From: Acidobacteriota bacterium
GTDB lineage: Bacteria > Acidobacteriota > Vicinamibacteria > Vicinamibacterales > JAKQTR01
Assembly: GCA_026393675.1 (NCBI GenBank)
Contig: JAPKZQ010000015.1
Coordinates: 62,001 to 126,000, forward strand
Length of the DNA: 64,000 bases
Reading direction: 5' to 3'
Shown: positions 1-8,143 of the stretch, piece after piece
Layout: every line of letters starts with the position of its first letter
Numbering within the stretch: the first letter of the stretch is position 1
Made by a program: the position numbers and the translations under genes
Notes under the pieces: model-generated
Told to the model about the DNA's origin: nothing
Databases searched by the model: none
What the model saw: the letters and a program-made list of their open reading frames with translations, nothing else

Positions 1-466
1 TGAGCGGCGTGTAGAACACGGTGTAGGTGAGCAGCGTCGCTGTCGCGACGCCTGAGGCGAGCAGGTTGACGCCGAACGCGAGCTCGACAATGCCAGAGAG
101 CGAGAGCACGAGCCCAAAGATGCTCGCCTGCCGCGGCGTCAGCCGGCCTGTCGGCAGCGGCCGCAGCCTCGTGCGGCGCATCAGGCCGTCAGCCTCGATC
201 TCCATCAACTGGTTGAAGGCGGAAGCCCCGCTCGCCACCAGCGTCGTACCGACCAGCGTGTGAACCAGCACCATCCAGTCGGCTCGTGCGGGCCCGGCCA
301 TGTAGTAACCGGCGAGCGTCGTGGCGACCACCAGCATGTTCAAGCGGGGCTTGGCGAGCGTGACGTAGTCGCCCGTCCGGCCTCGCGCGGGGGCGGTAGA
401 CGCCGGCACCGTCCCATCTGGCATCGCGCGGTCCGGCCGAGGTGCGTCGGTGGACGGGTCGGTCAT
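1..466 (-). CDS. ctaB: Protoheme IX farnesyltransferase (heme O synthase), C-terminus cut by window edge
   Basis: This is a membrane UbiA-type prenyltransferase that adds farnesyl to heme b to give heme O, needed for heme-copper terminal oxidases. About 155 N-terminal codons are visible. After a Pro-rich leader of about 35 residues comes a first membrane segment containing LAKPRLNMLVVATTLAGYY. The diagnostic prenyl-diphosphate site follows: an Asn (AFNQLME), then IEADGLMRRTRLRPLPTGRL. The ATG at 464-466 starts 20 bp downstream of the M23 peptidase stop on the same strand, so the two may be co-transcribed. The rest of the gene lies to the left of the window. Identification rests on the family motif and is firm; the choice of CtaB over another UbiA enzyme rests on the RTRxRPLP signature. 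Confidence 0.9.
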   Translation of the reverse strand, partial: MTDPSTDAPRPDRAMPDGTVPASTAPARGRTGDYVTLAKPRLNMLVVATTLAGYYMAGPARADWMVLVHTLVGTTLVASGASAFNQLMEIEADGLMRRTRLRPLPTGRLTPRQASIFGLVLSLSGIVELAFGVNLLASGVATATLLTYTVFYTPL

Positions 467-486
467 TGGGCCCTGATGATGCCGCG

Positions 487-1995
487 TCAGCGCTTGCGAC
501 GCGGTTTGACCGGGGGACGAGGTTTGGGCTTTGGCTTTGGCTTCGCCTTCACACGCGCGGGTGCCGGTTTGTCTTCGGTCGTTGCGGCCGCCACCTTCGG
601 TGCTTCAGGTATGAGGCCAGCCTCGAACAACTTGCGATCAATACGGTCAGCGATCCAGTGCGGATCCCACCATTCGACAGGATTGACCGGACGTCCCGCC
701 ACAAGCGTCGTAAAGTGCACGTGATCGCCGCCGGCCAGGCCCGTCATGCCACTGCGGCCGATGGTCTCTCCGCCCTTCACGCTGTCGCCCTTTTCGACAT
801 CCATCGCCGACAGGTGGGCATAAAGCGTCTGGACGCCCATACCGTGGTCGATGATGACGCAATTGCCGTAGATGCCGAGGTACCCCGTATACATCACGCG
901 TCCCGTATTCGCCGCGGTGACCTCCGCACCACGGACCGAGGCGAGATCCACGCCGAGGTGCACTTGCCGATCCACTTCGCGGTCGCCGTAGAAGTAGGTA
1001 CGGTGATCCGCGAACACCGCCGCCGACGCCGCGCGCGCCATCCGAAGGAACGGGCCGCGCCACAGCATTTCTGGCCCACTCTCCTTGGCGATCGCTTCGA
1101 TCTGCTGCGCGTTCTTGCGACGGACATCGCTGTTGATGGCCAGGAAGGCCGCCAGCCGCTCTTCGGGCTTGCCGGTTGGCATCTTCAGTTCCGGCGTGGC
1201 CTGCAGAATCGGCGGCACCACGCGGCTGACGAACGTGTCGTCGATCGGCACGCGGCTCCGCTCAAACTTGCCGGGAAACGTCTTGTGATCGAAGTCGGCC
1301 AACACCATGTTGCCCGCTTCGTCACGCGCGACCAGCGTCATGCGCGTGTCGACATCCTGATCGAAGGCCAGCGAGAAGAACGCCAGACGCAGGGTCGGAT
1401 CGGGGCTCTTGCTGCCGCCGACGCCAGCAGCGGGAAAGCCCGGATAGTAGCGGTCGCCCACCTGCACACCCGACGAAACATCGGGGGGCGCGACCCGGTA
1501 CACGATCATCTCTGCCCCGCCGAGCTTCACGTAGTGGTGAGTCGAGACGACCGTGATTGCAGGGGGCGTCAGCCGCACTTTCACGTCGCGGGACGTGGTG
1601 GATTCCGCCTTGCGGAGACCGAGGAGCACCAATCGCTCCGCCGTAATTACCAGGCGCGCCGTGCCGTCCTTCAAGCCGCCGAACTGGCTCGACGCTACCG
1701 CTCGCGTCAGCCGCATGCGATCGGGCGTTTCCTGCACAAATCGCGCATCGCCTGGCGATGCCAGCGAAAACACCGGAAACTGTTTATCTGCTTGTTCGAG
1801 CCTCGCCTCGACCCGTGTGAGGCGGGTGCCCATCACGTCGACCGACGCGTCAAACGTGACGCTGGCACTGCCCATGACCGACGGCCCGTGTATCGTCACG
1901 ATCGGCCCGGGCTCCTGGCCAGCAAGGTAATAGGTCACGCCCCCAGCCACGACCAGCAGGACGGCGACGGAAAGCAGAATCGTCTTGAGGGACAT
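487..1995 (-). CDS. M23 family (LytM-type) zinc metallopeptidase
   Basis: This 502-residue envelope protein probably cleaves peptidoglycan cross-links, or has become a non-hydrolytic activator of amidases. It begins with a single N-terminal membrane segment (about residues 4-24), followed by a long periplasmic region of about 300 residues with no motif I recognise. The C-terminal M23 domain carries the expected zinc and catalytic residues: His346 and Asp350 in HLGVDLA, His394 in YAHL, and His425/His427 in GGDHVHF. All are present, so activity is plausible. The last 40 or so residues form a Lys/Pro/Arg-rich basic tail (KAKPKPKPKPRPP) that could bind cell wall or anionic polymers. It sits just upstream of ctaB on the same strand. 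The substrate is not deducible. Confidence 0.88.
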   Translation of the reverse strand: MSLKTILLSVAVLLVVAGGVTYYLAGQEPGPIVTIHGPSVMGSASVTFDASVDVMGTRLTRVEARLEQADKQFPVFSLASPGDARFVQETPDRMRLTRAVASSQFGGLKDGTARLVITAERLVLLGLRKAESTTSRDVKVRLTPPAITVVSTHHYVKLGGAEMIVYRVAPPDVSSGVQVGDRYYPGFPAAGVGGSKSPDPTLRLAFFSLAFDQDVDTRMTLVARDEAGNMVLADFDHKTFPGKFERSRVPIDDTFVSRVVPPILQATPELKMPTGKPEERLAAFLAINSDVRRKNAQQIEAIAKESGPEMLWRGPFLRMARAASAAVFADHRTYFYGDREVDRQVHLGVDLASVRGAEVTAANTGRVMYTGYLGIYGNCVIIDHGMGVQTLYAHLSAMDVEKGDSVKGGETIGRSGMTGLAGGDHVHFTTLVAGRPVNPVEWWDPHWIADRIDRKLFEAGLIPEAPKVAAATTEDKPAPARVKAKPKPKPKPRPPVKPRRKR

Positions 1996-2023
1996 GCGGT
2001 GTACGAGTAAAATAGAAAGTTAC

Positions 2024-2097
2024 GAGAGACGGTTTCAAAACCTGCGTGAGCGGCCAGTTCTGCGGCCGCAAGAACGGGTTTTAAAACCGGTTCCAGG
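2024..2097. repeat. Palindromic intergenic repeat, copy A
   Basis: The gap between the M23 gene start and the tRNA holds a long imperfect palindrome. The outer arms are GGTTTCAAAACC (2031-2042) and GGTTTTAAAACC (2077-2088), and the inner stem is GCGGCC/GGCCGC. The same layout (GAGACGGTTTCA, CCTGCGT, an inner CGGC stem, AGAACGGG, GAAACCGGTTTCAG) recurs at 3379-3521 and, inverted, at 4464-4560. It is not coding. It could be a REP-like or miniature mobile element, or a structured transcript. Confidence 0.75.
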
Positions 2098-2105
2098 CGG
2101 CGAGT

Positions 2106-2180
2106 GCCGGTATCGTCTAGGGGTTAGGACACGTGGTTCTCAGCCACGGGACCGGGGTTCGAATCCCCGTACCGGTACCA
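2106..2180 (+). tRNA. tRNA-Glu (anticodon CTC)
   Basis: A complete cloverleaf can be drawn. The acceptor stem GCCGGTA pairs with TACCGGT (first pair G-U). The D-arm includes TCGTCTAGGGG. The anticodon stem CGTGG/CCACG encloses loop TTCTCAG, giving anticodon CTC. The T-arm is CGGGG-TTCGAAT-CCCCG. The CCA end is encoded (2178-2180). TCGTCTAG after the acceptor is typical of glutamate tRNAs. The gene ends 4 bp before the stop codon of the convergent ornithine cyclodeaminase-family gene. Confidence 0.96.
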
Positions 2181-2184
2181 TCCA

Positions 2185-3189
2185 TCATACATCTCCCATG
2201 ACAACAGACCTCGCGGCCGACGCGAGGCCTGTTACTTGTGCACGCTCCCAGGCGAGCGCCGCGATCGCGGTGTCCTGAAAGCCCACGCCGGTCAGATCGC
2301 AGATGGTGATCTGATCGTCGCCGGTCCGGCCCGGTTTCTGGCCGGCGACAATCTCGCCGAGTTGAGCCCACACGTCGGATTCCTGCAGCAGGCCCAATCG
2401 CAGCGCATGCGACAGTTCACCGAAGCGGGCGCACTGAGACAGTCGATCAACAACCACGAGATCCGCACGCCGGAGACAGGCCGCCTCGAGTTCCTGCTTG
2501 CCCGGTGTGTCGGCCCCGAGCGCCGTGATGTGAAGTCCCGGCTTCAGCCACTCGGCACGCACGATGGGTTCACGCGCCGGCGTGGCCGTGATGAGCACGT
2601 CGGCTTCGCGACAGACCTCGGCTGCCCCGGCCGCCACCGTCGCCGTGATGCCCAGCGCCGCGCGCATCTCGGCGCAGTAGCTCTCGAGGCCGACCCCGTC
2701 CGGGCTCCACGCCAGCAGGCGCCTGAAGGGCCTGACTTCCTTGAGACACCGCACCTGGTGCCGGGCCTGCACGCCCGATCCAATCACGCCCACCGTGGTG
2801 ATCTCACGCCTGGCGAGACACTCGGCCGCGACCGCGCCGGCCGCGCCCGTGCGAATGTCGGTAAGAAACCCGTTGTCGAAGAGCAGGGCCACCGGCATCC
2901 CCGTCTGTGCATCGAACAGGGCCATCAGCCCGGACCCGGTTGGCAACCCGAGGGCCGGATTGTCGTAGAATCCTGAGGCCACCTTTACCGCCACCACTGG
3001 TACGCCCTCCACCCAGGCCGTCTTGACGTGGAATTCTCCATTGGTGCCGGGGATGGAAAGATTGATGACGGCCGGCACGCTGGTGCGGCCCTCGCCATCG
3101 GCGCGAAACGCCGCGCGCACAGCGGTGATGGCGTCGGCGGGAGAGACGCAGGCGCGAAGGGCCTGTTCGTCGATGATGGGGAATGCCAT
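2185..3189 (-). CDS. Ornithine cyclodeaminase / mu-crystallin family NAD(P)-dependent enzyme
   Basis: This 334-residue protein belongs to the family that includes ornithine cyclodeaminase, alanine dehydrogenase (archaeal type), ketimine reductases and lysine cyclodeaminase. The substrate-binding half contains VKVASGFYDNPALGLP and the glycine-rich dinucleotide site is VGVIGSGVQARHQ, followed by DLVVVD and a conserved C-terminal ICDLTGVGFQDTAIA. The start MAFPIID at 3189 is chosen because homologous sequence begins there; the open frame continues 68 residues upstream, but that stretch is low-complexity and antisense to a small signal-peptide ORF. Because arginine/ornithine genes are 20 kb away and not linked, the substrate cannot be assigned. 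It converges on the tRNA gene. Confidence 0.85.
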   Translation of the reverse strand: MAFPIIDEQALRACVSPADAITAVRAAFRADGEGRTSVPAVINLSIPGTNGEFHVKTAWVEGVPVVAVKVASGFYDNPALGLPTGSGLMALFDAQTGMPVALLFDNGFLTDIRTGAAGAVAAECLARREITTVGVIGSGVQARHQVRCLKEVRPFRRLLAWSPDGVGLESYCAEMRAALGITATVAAGAAEVCREADVLITATPAREPIVRAEWLKPGLHITALGADTPGKQELEAACLRRADLVVVDRLSQCARFGELSHALRLGLLQESDVWAQLGEIVAGQKPGRTGDDQITICDLTGVGFQDTAIAALAWERAQVTGLASAARSVVMGDV

Positions 3190-3244
3190 TTGCCTATTGT
3201 CCGGCCGAAACCTCGGCGGTGGCAAGGAGCAAGGAGTGATACTC

Positions 3245-3361
3245 ATGATCCGGGAACGTCTGATCCGCGTGATTGCCATCACAACGCTCGCCGCCGTGGC
3301 CGTTATCGGACTTGCTGCGCAGCAGGCCGCGCCGGCCGGCGACGCGACCTGCGTGCCATAA
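3245..3361 (+). CDS. Possible 38-residue secreted leader-like peptide or gene remnant
   Basis: A short frame encodes Met-Ile-Arg-Glu-Arg followed by a hydrophobic stretch (VIAITTLAAVAVIGLAAQQ) that looks like a signal peptide ending at an Ala-Gln cleavage site, then stops after about 12 more residues. A good ribosome-binding sequence, AAGGAGCAAGGAG, lies upstream. It looks like the 5' end of a secreted-protein gene whose body is missing, cut off near the palindromic repeat. It could equally be a chance frame. I recognise no family. Confidence 0.3.
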   Translation: MIRERLIRVIAITTLAAVAVIGLAAQQAAPAGDATCVP

Positions 3362-3378
3362 TGATGGGGACGGTTATC

Positions 3379-3521
3379 TGGAGACGATTTCATGACCTGC
3401 GTATCGCGGCCTGATTTCGCCGCAAGAACGGGTCATGAAACCGGTTGTCATCTGCGTACCGCGGCGTAATCTCGCCGTCAGAACGGGTTTTGAAACCGGT
3501 TTCAGGGACGGTTTCGACCTG
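3379..3521. repeat. Palindromic intergenic repeat, copies B1, B2 and a partial third
   Basis: Tandem copies of the repeat described at 2024-2097. Unit B1 has arms GATTTCATGACC (3386-3397) and GGTCATGAAACC (3431-3442). Unit B2 reuses B1's right end as its degenerate left arm and ends in GAAACCGGTTTCAG near 3505. A further left half, GGACGGTTTCGACCTGCC, follows at 3506-3523. The arm sequence differs from copy A (TCATGA instead of TCAAAA) but still pairs, which suggests that the fold is kept. Confidence 0.75.
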
Positions 3522-3544
3522 CCACACGGGATGATCGCAATCAA

Positions 3545-4465
3545 ATGAAACGGATCTGTTTTATCGCGCTCATGGCGCTTTGTGCCTGGCCGCGCATCGA
3601 CGCCGCGGTGGCCCTGATGTGTGGCGTCGTGTTCAGCCTGGCCGTTGGCAACCCGTTCGCGCGCGAATCTGGCGCCTGGGCCAGGAAGCTCTTGCAAACC
3701 TCCGTCGTCGGCCTCGGCTTCGGCGTGGGCATCAGCCAGGTGCTGCGTGAAAGCCAGCACTCAATCCTCTACACGATGATCGGCATCACGCTGACCCTGC
3801 TGATGGGCGCGGCGATCGGAAAGTGGCTCCGTGTGGAGGCGCGCACGTCGCAACTGATCTCGTTTGGCACCGCGATTTGCGGAGGAAGCGCGATTGCGGC
3901 GATGGCGCCCGTGATCAAGGCCCGGAGCGAGGAAGTCGCCGTGGCGCTGGCGACGGTGTTCATGCTGAACGCCGTGGCGCTCCTGATTTTTCCGGCCATC
4001 GGCCATCTCCTCTCCCTCAGTCCGGGTGCGTTCGGGCTGTGGTCGGCGCTGGCGATTCACGACACGAGCAGCGTGGTTGGCGCCGCGTCTTCCTTCGGGC
4101 CGGCGGCCTTGGCCACGGCCACCACGGTCAAGCTGACGCGGGCGTTGTGGATCATGCCGTGCGTTCTGGTGTACGCGCTCATCAGGAAGTCGGACCAGCG
4201 TGTCACGGTCCCGCTGTTCATCGTCGGATTTATCGCGGCAGCGGTCATCCGGTCAGTCCTGCCGCAGTATCTTGGCACCTGGGACGGGATCGCGTTTGTG
4301 GCGCGGCGGCTCCTCGTGGTGACCCTGTTCCTGATTGGCGCTGGAGTCAGCCGCGAGACCCTGAAGAAGGTTGGATTCCGCCCGATGCTGCAGGGCGTGA
4401 CGCTCTGGGTGATCGTCAGCTCGGTGACGCTCGCCGCGATCTTTTATCACCTGATCGGAGACTAG
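3545..4465 (+). CDS. YeiH/UPF0324 family putative sulfate (anion) exporter
   Basis: A 306-residue polytopic inner-membrane protein with about ten hydrophobic segments. It carries family signatures: GTAICGGSAIAAMAPVI near residue 110, AIHDTSSVVGAA near residue 170, and a C-terminal LFLIGAGVSRETL. Members of this family (E. coli YeiH) are annotated as putative sulfate exporters; the substrate has little experimental basis. The start at 3545 overlaps a membrane segment directly, so a slightly earlier start is possible. The gene is flanked on both sides by the palindromic repeat, and its stop codon (4463-4465) touches the downstream copy. It has no obvious operon partner. Confidence 0.85.
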   Translation: MKRICFIALMALCAWPRIDAAVALMCGVVFSLAVGNPFARESGAWARKLLQTSVVGLGFGVGISQVLRESQHSILYTMIGITLTLLMGAAIGKWLRVEARTSQLISFGTAICGGSAIAAMAPVIKARSEEVAVALATVFMLNAVALLIFPAIGHLLSLSPGAFGLWSALAIHDTSSVVGAASSFGPAALATATTVKLTRALWIMPCVLVYALIRKSDQRVTVPLFIVGFIAAAVIRSVLPQYLGTWDGIAFVARRLLVVTLFLIGAGVSRETLKKVGFRPMLQGVTLWVIVSSVTLAAIFYHLIGD

Positions 4466-4560
4466 AACCGGTTTCAAATCCCGTTCTGTCGGCCACAAGA
4501 TGAGCCGTTCACGCAGGTTCTGAAACCGTCTCCAGAACGATCCGCCGTTTTCAGAACCGG
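4464..4560. repeat. Palindromic intergenic repeat, copy C (inverted) plus partial unit
   Basis: The gap between the YeiH gene and the TonB receptor holds an inverted copy of the repeat (GAACCGGTTTCA at the left, CAGGTTCTGAAACCGTCTCC at the right, 4464-4534). A second partial arm, GTTTTCAGAACCGG, ends at 4560. The stop codon of the TonB receptor (4551-4553) lies within this last arm. Confidence 0.75.
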
Positions 4561-7055
4561 TAGCGGACACCCACCGACGGCAGCAGCGGAAGACCTCCGG
4601 ATGCCGTATAGGTCAGAAGAGGCCGGTCGCCGACCGGGTTGTACTGAAGAACCGTGTCGAAACCGCCGACGTTCGATCGGTTCAACGCGTTGATCACCTC
4701 AACATAGAATTGCCAGCGGTTTCCCGACCACCTCGGCTTGAAGGTCGTCCTGAAGTCGAGACGCACGAACACCGGCAGTCGTCCAGCGTTCAGGTTTTCG
4801 ACGCCACCCGGATCTGTGGTCCAGACGTAGAGTCCATTCACGTCAACCTGCGGCACGTACCGCACGACCGCACCAGTCGCGTCCGTCTCTGCGACCGCTG
4901 CCACGCGCAGACCAACCGCGGGCGTGTAGGGAAAACCCGAGGCAATCCGCAGCGTCGCGGCCAGCTCAAGGCCGCGCATCATGCGATACGTGCCAACCAG
5001 GCTAAGGGCGTGGCGGCGATCGTAGTCGAAGGCATAACGGCGGCCGTAACTGTCGATGTCCGCCTTGCCGAAGGTGTACGAAGCCCAGCCAGCCAGCCGT
5101 TCGGCCGAATCGGTCGGTTGGTGCGCGACGAACACGTCGATGCCGTAGGCGCGTCCCGTTGCGCCATTCACGGGAGTGCTGGTGATTTGCGCGGCGGTTG
5201 GTACGCTGGCGGCAAGCGCTGGGGGGAATGCGTACGGGGCTATGCGCGCCGCCGTCTCGGCGGGCATTTCGAGGCGGCCGACGATGAGGCGGTCGAACGA
5301 CTTGTAATAGCCTTCCACGCGGGCGACGAGCCCAGGGGCAAACCGGTGCTCGAGGGAGCCGAGCACGTGCACGGATTGCTCGCTCTTGAGCCCACGGGCG
5401 CCGGCCCCGCTGAGATCGACGAAGTAATCGGACTGCAGGAGCTTCTCGTAGCCAGGGCTCTGGGCGAATCGCCCGACCGACCCGCGCAGCCGGTTGCCGC
5501 CGCCAAGATCGACGCTGACCGCGAAACGAGGCGACACGACGGTCTCGCGGGCGAGGCCGCTCCAGTCGATCCTGAGGCCCGGTTCCAGCGTCACGCGCCC
5601 GAAAGGCTGATAACGATCGACTAGCCACAGCCCGGCCCGCGTCGCGTCGTTGGTTGACTCGAGCACCGCGGGCAGGCTGGTGCCCCCCCGGGCGCTGGAG
5701 CCATTCGCCTCGCTGGTGTTGCGATCGCCGCTGATGTTCCAGTTCCAGCCCGTGCTGAGCACGTGCGCCTCGAATCCGGCTTCCACGAAATGCCTCGCCG
5801 ACGCGGTGAGCCCGAGCTCCTGCCGAAGCGAGATATCGCGCACGGATGTCTGGCGCGTGAAGGCCAGGGTGGACCGAGCAAACGCGGCATCACCAGGGGC
5901 ATTCGAACGCGCCGCCTCGTTGCGCAGGTTGCCGATGGCGCCAAGCTCGTCGGTGTAGCTGTACCAGGAGGCTATCGTCCGCGACGTTGCGCGCCGACCG
6001 ATCGTCGAAAAGAACGACAGGGAGACCAGATCGTTGCTCCCTGCATTGGTAAAACCGAAACGGTTGTTCTTCGCCGTGTCGGTAAAGTTGGCGTCGGTGG
6101 ATTCGCGGCTCCGCAGCGCGAACACCGAGACACGCTGGCCGGCACGGACTTCCCAGACGCCCTTCGCCTGGATGTCGCCGAACGACGGGAGGGTGGTCCC
6201 AGTGATGCGGTTGGCAATCAGGTCATAGTAGGTCCGGCGTCCGGACACCAACCACGAGCCCTTCATCTTCCCAGGCAGCGCGCCCTCGACGATCACGTTC
6301 GCATCAGTAAGGCTGAGGGATGCCGAGCCTGCCAGCTTCTGCCTCTGCGTGCCCTGGCGATTCTCAATCAACAGCAGCGACGAGAGCCGATCGCCGTACT
6401 TGGGGCTGAAACCGCCAGACGTGAGTTCGAACGCCTGGACCGTTTCCGGGTTGAACGCGCTTGTCAGCCCGAACAAGCGGTACGGGTTGTGGATCTCGAC
6501 GCCGTCCATGATCGTGAGATTTTGATCCGGCCCGCCTCCGCGGACCGACAGGCGGCTGCCGAAGTCCTCGGTCGCATTGACGCCCGGGAGCGTCTGGAGC
6601 ACCCGGAACACGTTCTCCGCCGCGCCCGCGACGCTCCTGACCTCGAGCGGGCTCACCTCGGTGGATATGGGTGCCTGGGCATCGCGGGTCTTGCCGGCGA
6701 TGACGACAATCTCCTCTTTGAACTGCGCCCTGTTGAGCAGCAGCACTTCGATGGTGACCAACTGCGCGCCCACCGTCACGTCAACTTGTTCCGGGAGATA
6801 GCCCTCCGCAACGATCCTGACGCGCGTCGCGCCCCGCGGTACAGTGAGTCGGAAGCGGCCGTCTCGGTCGGTCACGACGCGCAGCTCGTTCCACTCAACC
6901 GTCGCGCCGATGACGGGCCGCCTGGAGTAGGCGTCCAGGACGATCCCCGAGATGGCCGGCAACTGCTGGGCCCAGGCCGGCGCAATTCCGCCAGCCATCA
7001 GCATGAGCACGACAACAGCTTTTCCCCTCAACATGTGTGACCAGCGTACCATCAT
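4551..7055 (-). CDS. TonB-dependent receptor with N-terminal carboxypeptidase-regulatory-like domain
   Basis: An 834-residue outer-membrane active transporter. A signal peptide (LRGKAVVVLMLMAGGIAPAWA) is followed by a carboxypeptidase-regulatory-like beta-sandwich (about residues 33-115, with GIVLDAYSRRPVIGATV and TDRDGRFRL). The plug domain (about 130-240) contains LQTLPGVN, FGSRLSVRGG and IMDGVEIHNPYRL, and the rest is a long beta-barrel. The last residues are VGVRYRF with a terminal Phe, the usual outer-membrane insertion signal. The first Met (7055) has no clear ribosome-binding site; Met8 at 7034 starts the signal peptide neatly and is equally likely. Such receptors in this phylum usually import oligosaccharides, peptides or siderophores. 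No linked gene reveals the substrate. Confidence 0.9.
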   Translation of the reverse strand: MMVRWSHMLRGKAVVVLMLMAGGIAPAWAQQLPAISGIVLDAYSRRPVIGATVEWNELRVVTDRDGRFRLTVPRGATRVRIVAEGYLPEQVDVTVGAQLVTIEVLLLNRAQFKEEIVVIAGKTRDAQAPISTEVSPLEVRSVAGAAENVFRVLQTLPGVNATEDFGSRLSVRGGGPDQNLTIMDGVEIHNPYRLFGLTSAFNPETVQAFELTSGGFSPKYGDRLSSLLLIENRQGTQRQKLAGSASLSLTDANVIVEGALPGKMKGSWLVSGRRTYYDLIANRITGTTLPSFGDIQAKGVWEVRAGQRVSVFALRSRESTDANFTDTAKNNRFGFTNAGSNDLVSLSFFSTIGRRATSRTIASWYSYTDELGAIGNLRNEAARSNAPGDAAFARSTLAFTRQTSVRDISLRQELGLTASARHFVEAGFEAHVLSTGWNWNISGDRNTSEANGSSARGGTSLPAVLESTNDATRAGLWLVDRYQPFGRVTLEPGLRIDWSGLARETVVSPRFAVSVDLGGGNRLRGSVGRFAQSPGYEKLLQSDYFVDLSGAGARGLKSEQSVHVLGSLEHRFAPGLVARVEGYYKSFDRLIVGRLEMPAETAARIAPYAFPPALAASVPTAAQITSTPVNGATGRAYGIDVFVAHQPTDSAERLAGWASYTFGKADIDSYGRRYAFDYDRRHALSLVGTYRMMRGLELAATLRIASGFPYTPAVGLRVAAVAETDATGAVVRYVPQVDVNGLYVWTTDPGGVENLNAGRLPVFVRLDFRTTFKPRWSGNRWQFYVEVINALNRSNVGGFDTVLQYNPVGDRPLLTYTASGGLPLLPSVGVRYRF

Positions 7056-7439
7056 GCAACAGTGGATTGACGCCGAAGGAACACTTTGCGGAACCGCTGT
7101 CGGTGGGACGCCGTGCGGCCGGCGCGGGATCCCGCTTGCTTAGCCTGCGGCAGGCCTCATAAACAAGAACCGGATGCCCAGCATTTGCTTGGCACCCGGC
7201 CCACCCTGAATCCCGGATCGCGATATCCGGTCTCGAGACCCAGAAGCCCGAACCTCCTACCAGCGGCGCGGCGGATATTGCCGGTCGCCCCCGAGTATCG
7301 CGGCCGCGGTTGTGGCGCCCGTCTCGGCTGTCGCAGGCACATAGTGCAAAGACGGGGCCAGCGGTCAGATGCGAAAACGGCCGGAAGAACCAGCAAGGGT
7401 TGGGGCCGAAGGCTCTTTCGTGAGGACAGAGCGCCTGAT
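7056..7439. other. Intergenic region, no gene recognised
   Basis: About 380 bp separate the TonB receptor start from the next minus-strand gene. The open frames here are Arg/Pro-rich and look like chance frames in GC-rich DNA. I see no tRNA, clear terminator or repeat. It presumably holds the promoter of the TonB receptor gene. Confidence 0.4.
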
Positions 7440-7952
7440 TTACTGCGCCCAGACCAGGACACGGTCGCCGCCGGCGTTCTTGTGGTCCATCACCAGTCCC
7501 GGGCCATATCGCTCGAGATCCTCGGCCGTAACGTTGAGGCGAACCGGATCGATCTCACCGCCATCCCGGTGACCCGACAGTCTGATGGGCCGGCCCTTGG
7601 TCATGCGGAGCAGCCAGAATGGAATATTGAGCTTGACGAGTTTCCGCTCGTCGGGCTGCCACACCATGATGTGGAGGGCTTCGATGGGCTGTGCCTTGCC
7701 GCTCGGCCGCGGGCGTTGCTTGTTGAGGACCGGTTCGCCGTCGCGAATTTCGAGCAGCGGCTTCTGATCGGCAAACCGCGCAGCCACCTGCGTGAACTCG
7801 TCCTCGGCAGACGAGGCCGACGTGGTCGTCGCCTGGAAGGCGAACTGTTGATAGATGATGTAGCCCGCGACGGCGACAAGCCCCGCCCCGACGATCACGA
7901 CCAGCGCCGCGATCCCAACGATGATGAGGCCCCACGAGGGTTTCTTCGCCAT
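7440..7952 (-). CDS. Hypothetical single-pass membrane protein
   Basis: A 170-residue protein I do not recognise. Residues 6-32 form one strong membrane segment (GLIIVGIAALVVIVGAGLVAV). The rest, about 135 residues, is soluble and probably periplasmic, with the sequence IEALHIMVWQPDERKLVKLNIPFWLLRM and a C-terminal VTAEDLERYGPGLVMDHKN. The start MAKKPSW at 7952 is preferred over the upstream Met because GGAGAG lies 6 bases upstream on the minus strand. The gene is divergent from the proline racemase-family gene, but nothing links the two functionally. Confidence 0.65.
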   Translation of the reverse strand: MAKKPSWGLIIVGIAALVVIVGAGLVAVAGYIIYQQFAFQATTTSASSAEDEFTQVAARFADQKPLLEIRDGEPVLNKQRPRPSGKAQPIEALHIMVWQPDERKLVKLNIPFWLLRMTKGRPIRLSGHRDGGEIDPVRLNVTAEDLERYGPGLVMDHKNAGGDRVLVWAQ

Positions 7953-8143
7953 CAATTGCTCTCCAGGCCGCCAATCCACTCGATCCGGTAGACCATATTC
8001 TGCACCAGGAAGGCGCCCTGTTCATCCTTAACTGACGTCGCGGGCGCACATTTGTTCCCCCGGGGCGGCAGGAGCCGGTCGTGGCAGCCCGCGAGACGGG
8101 CGGAGTATACTCGCGCGGATTACGGACCCGGAAGGAAATAGCT

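Noticed and set aside
442-2010. A 522-codon open frame on the + strand
   Set aside because: It is antisense to the M23 gene, is Arg/His-rich, and lacks motifs. GC-rich DNA yields such long shadow frames.
5763-7040. A 425-codon + strand open frame
   Set aside because: Antisense to the TonB receptor plug and barrel; composition is Arg/Asp-rich and no domain is visible.
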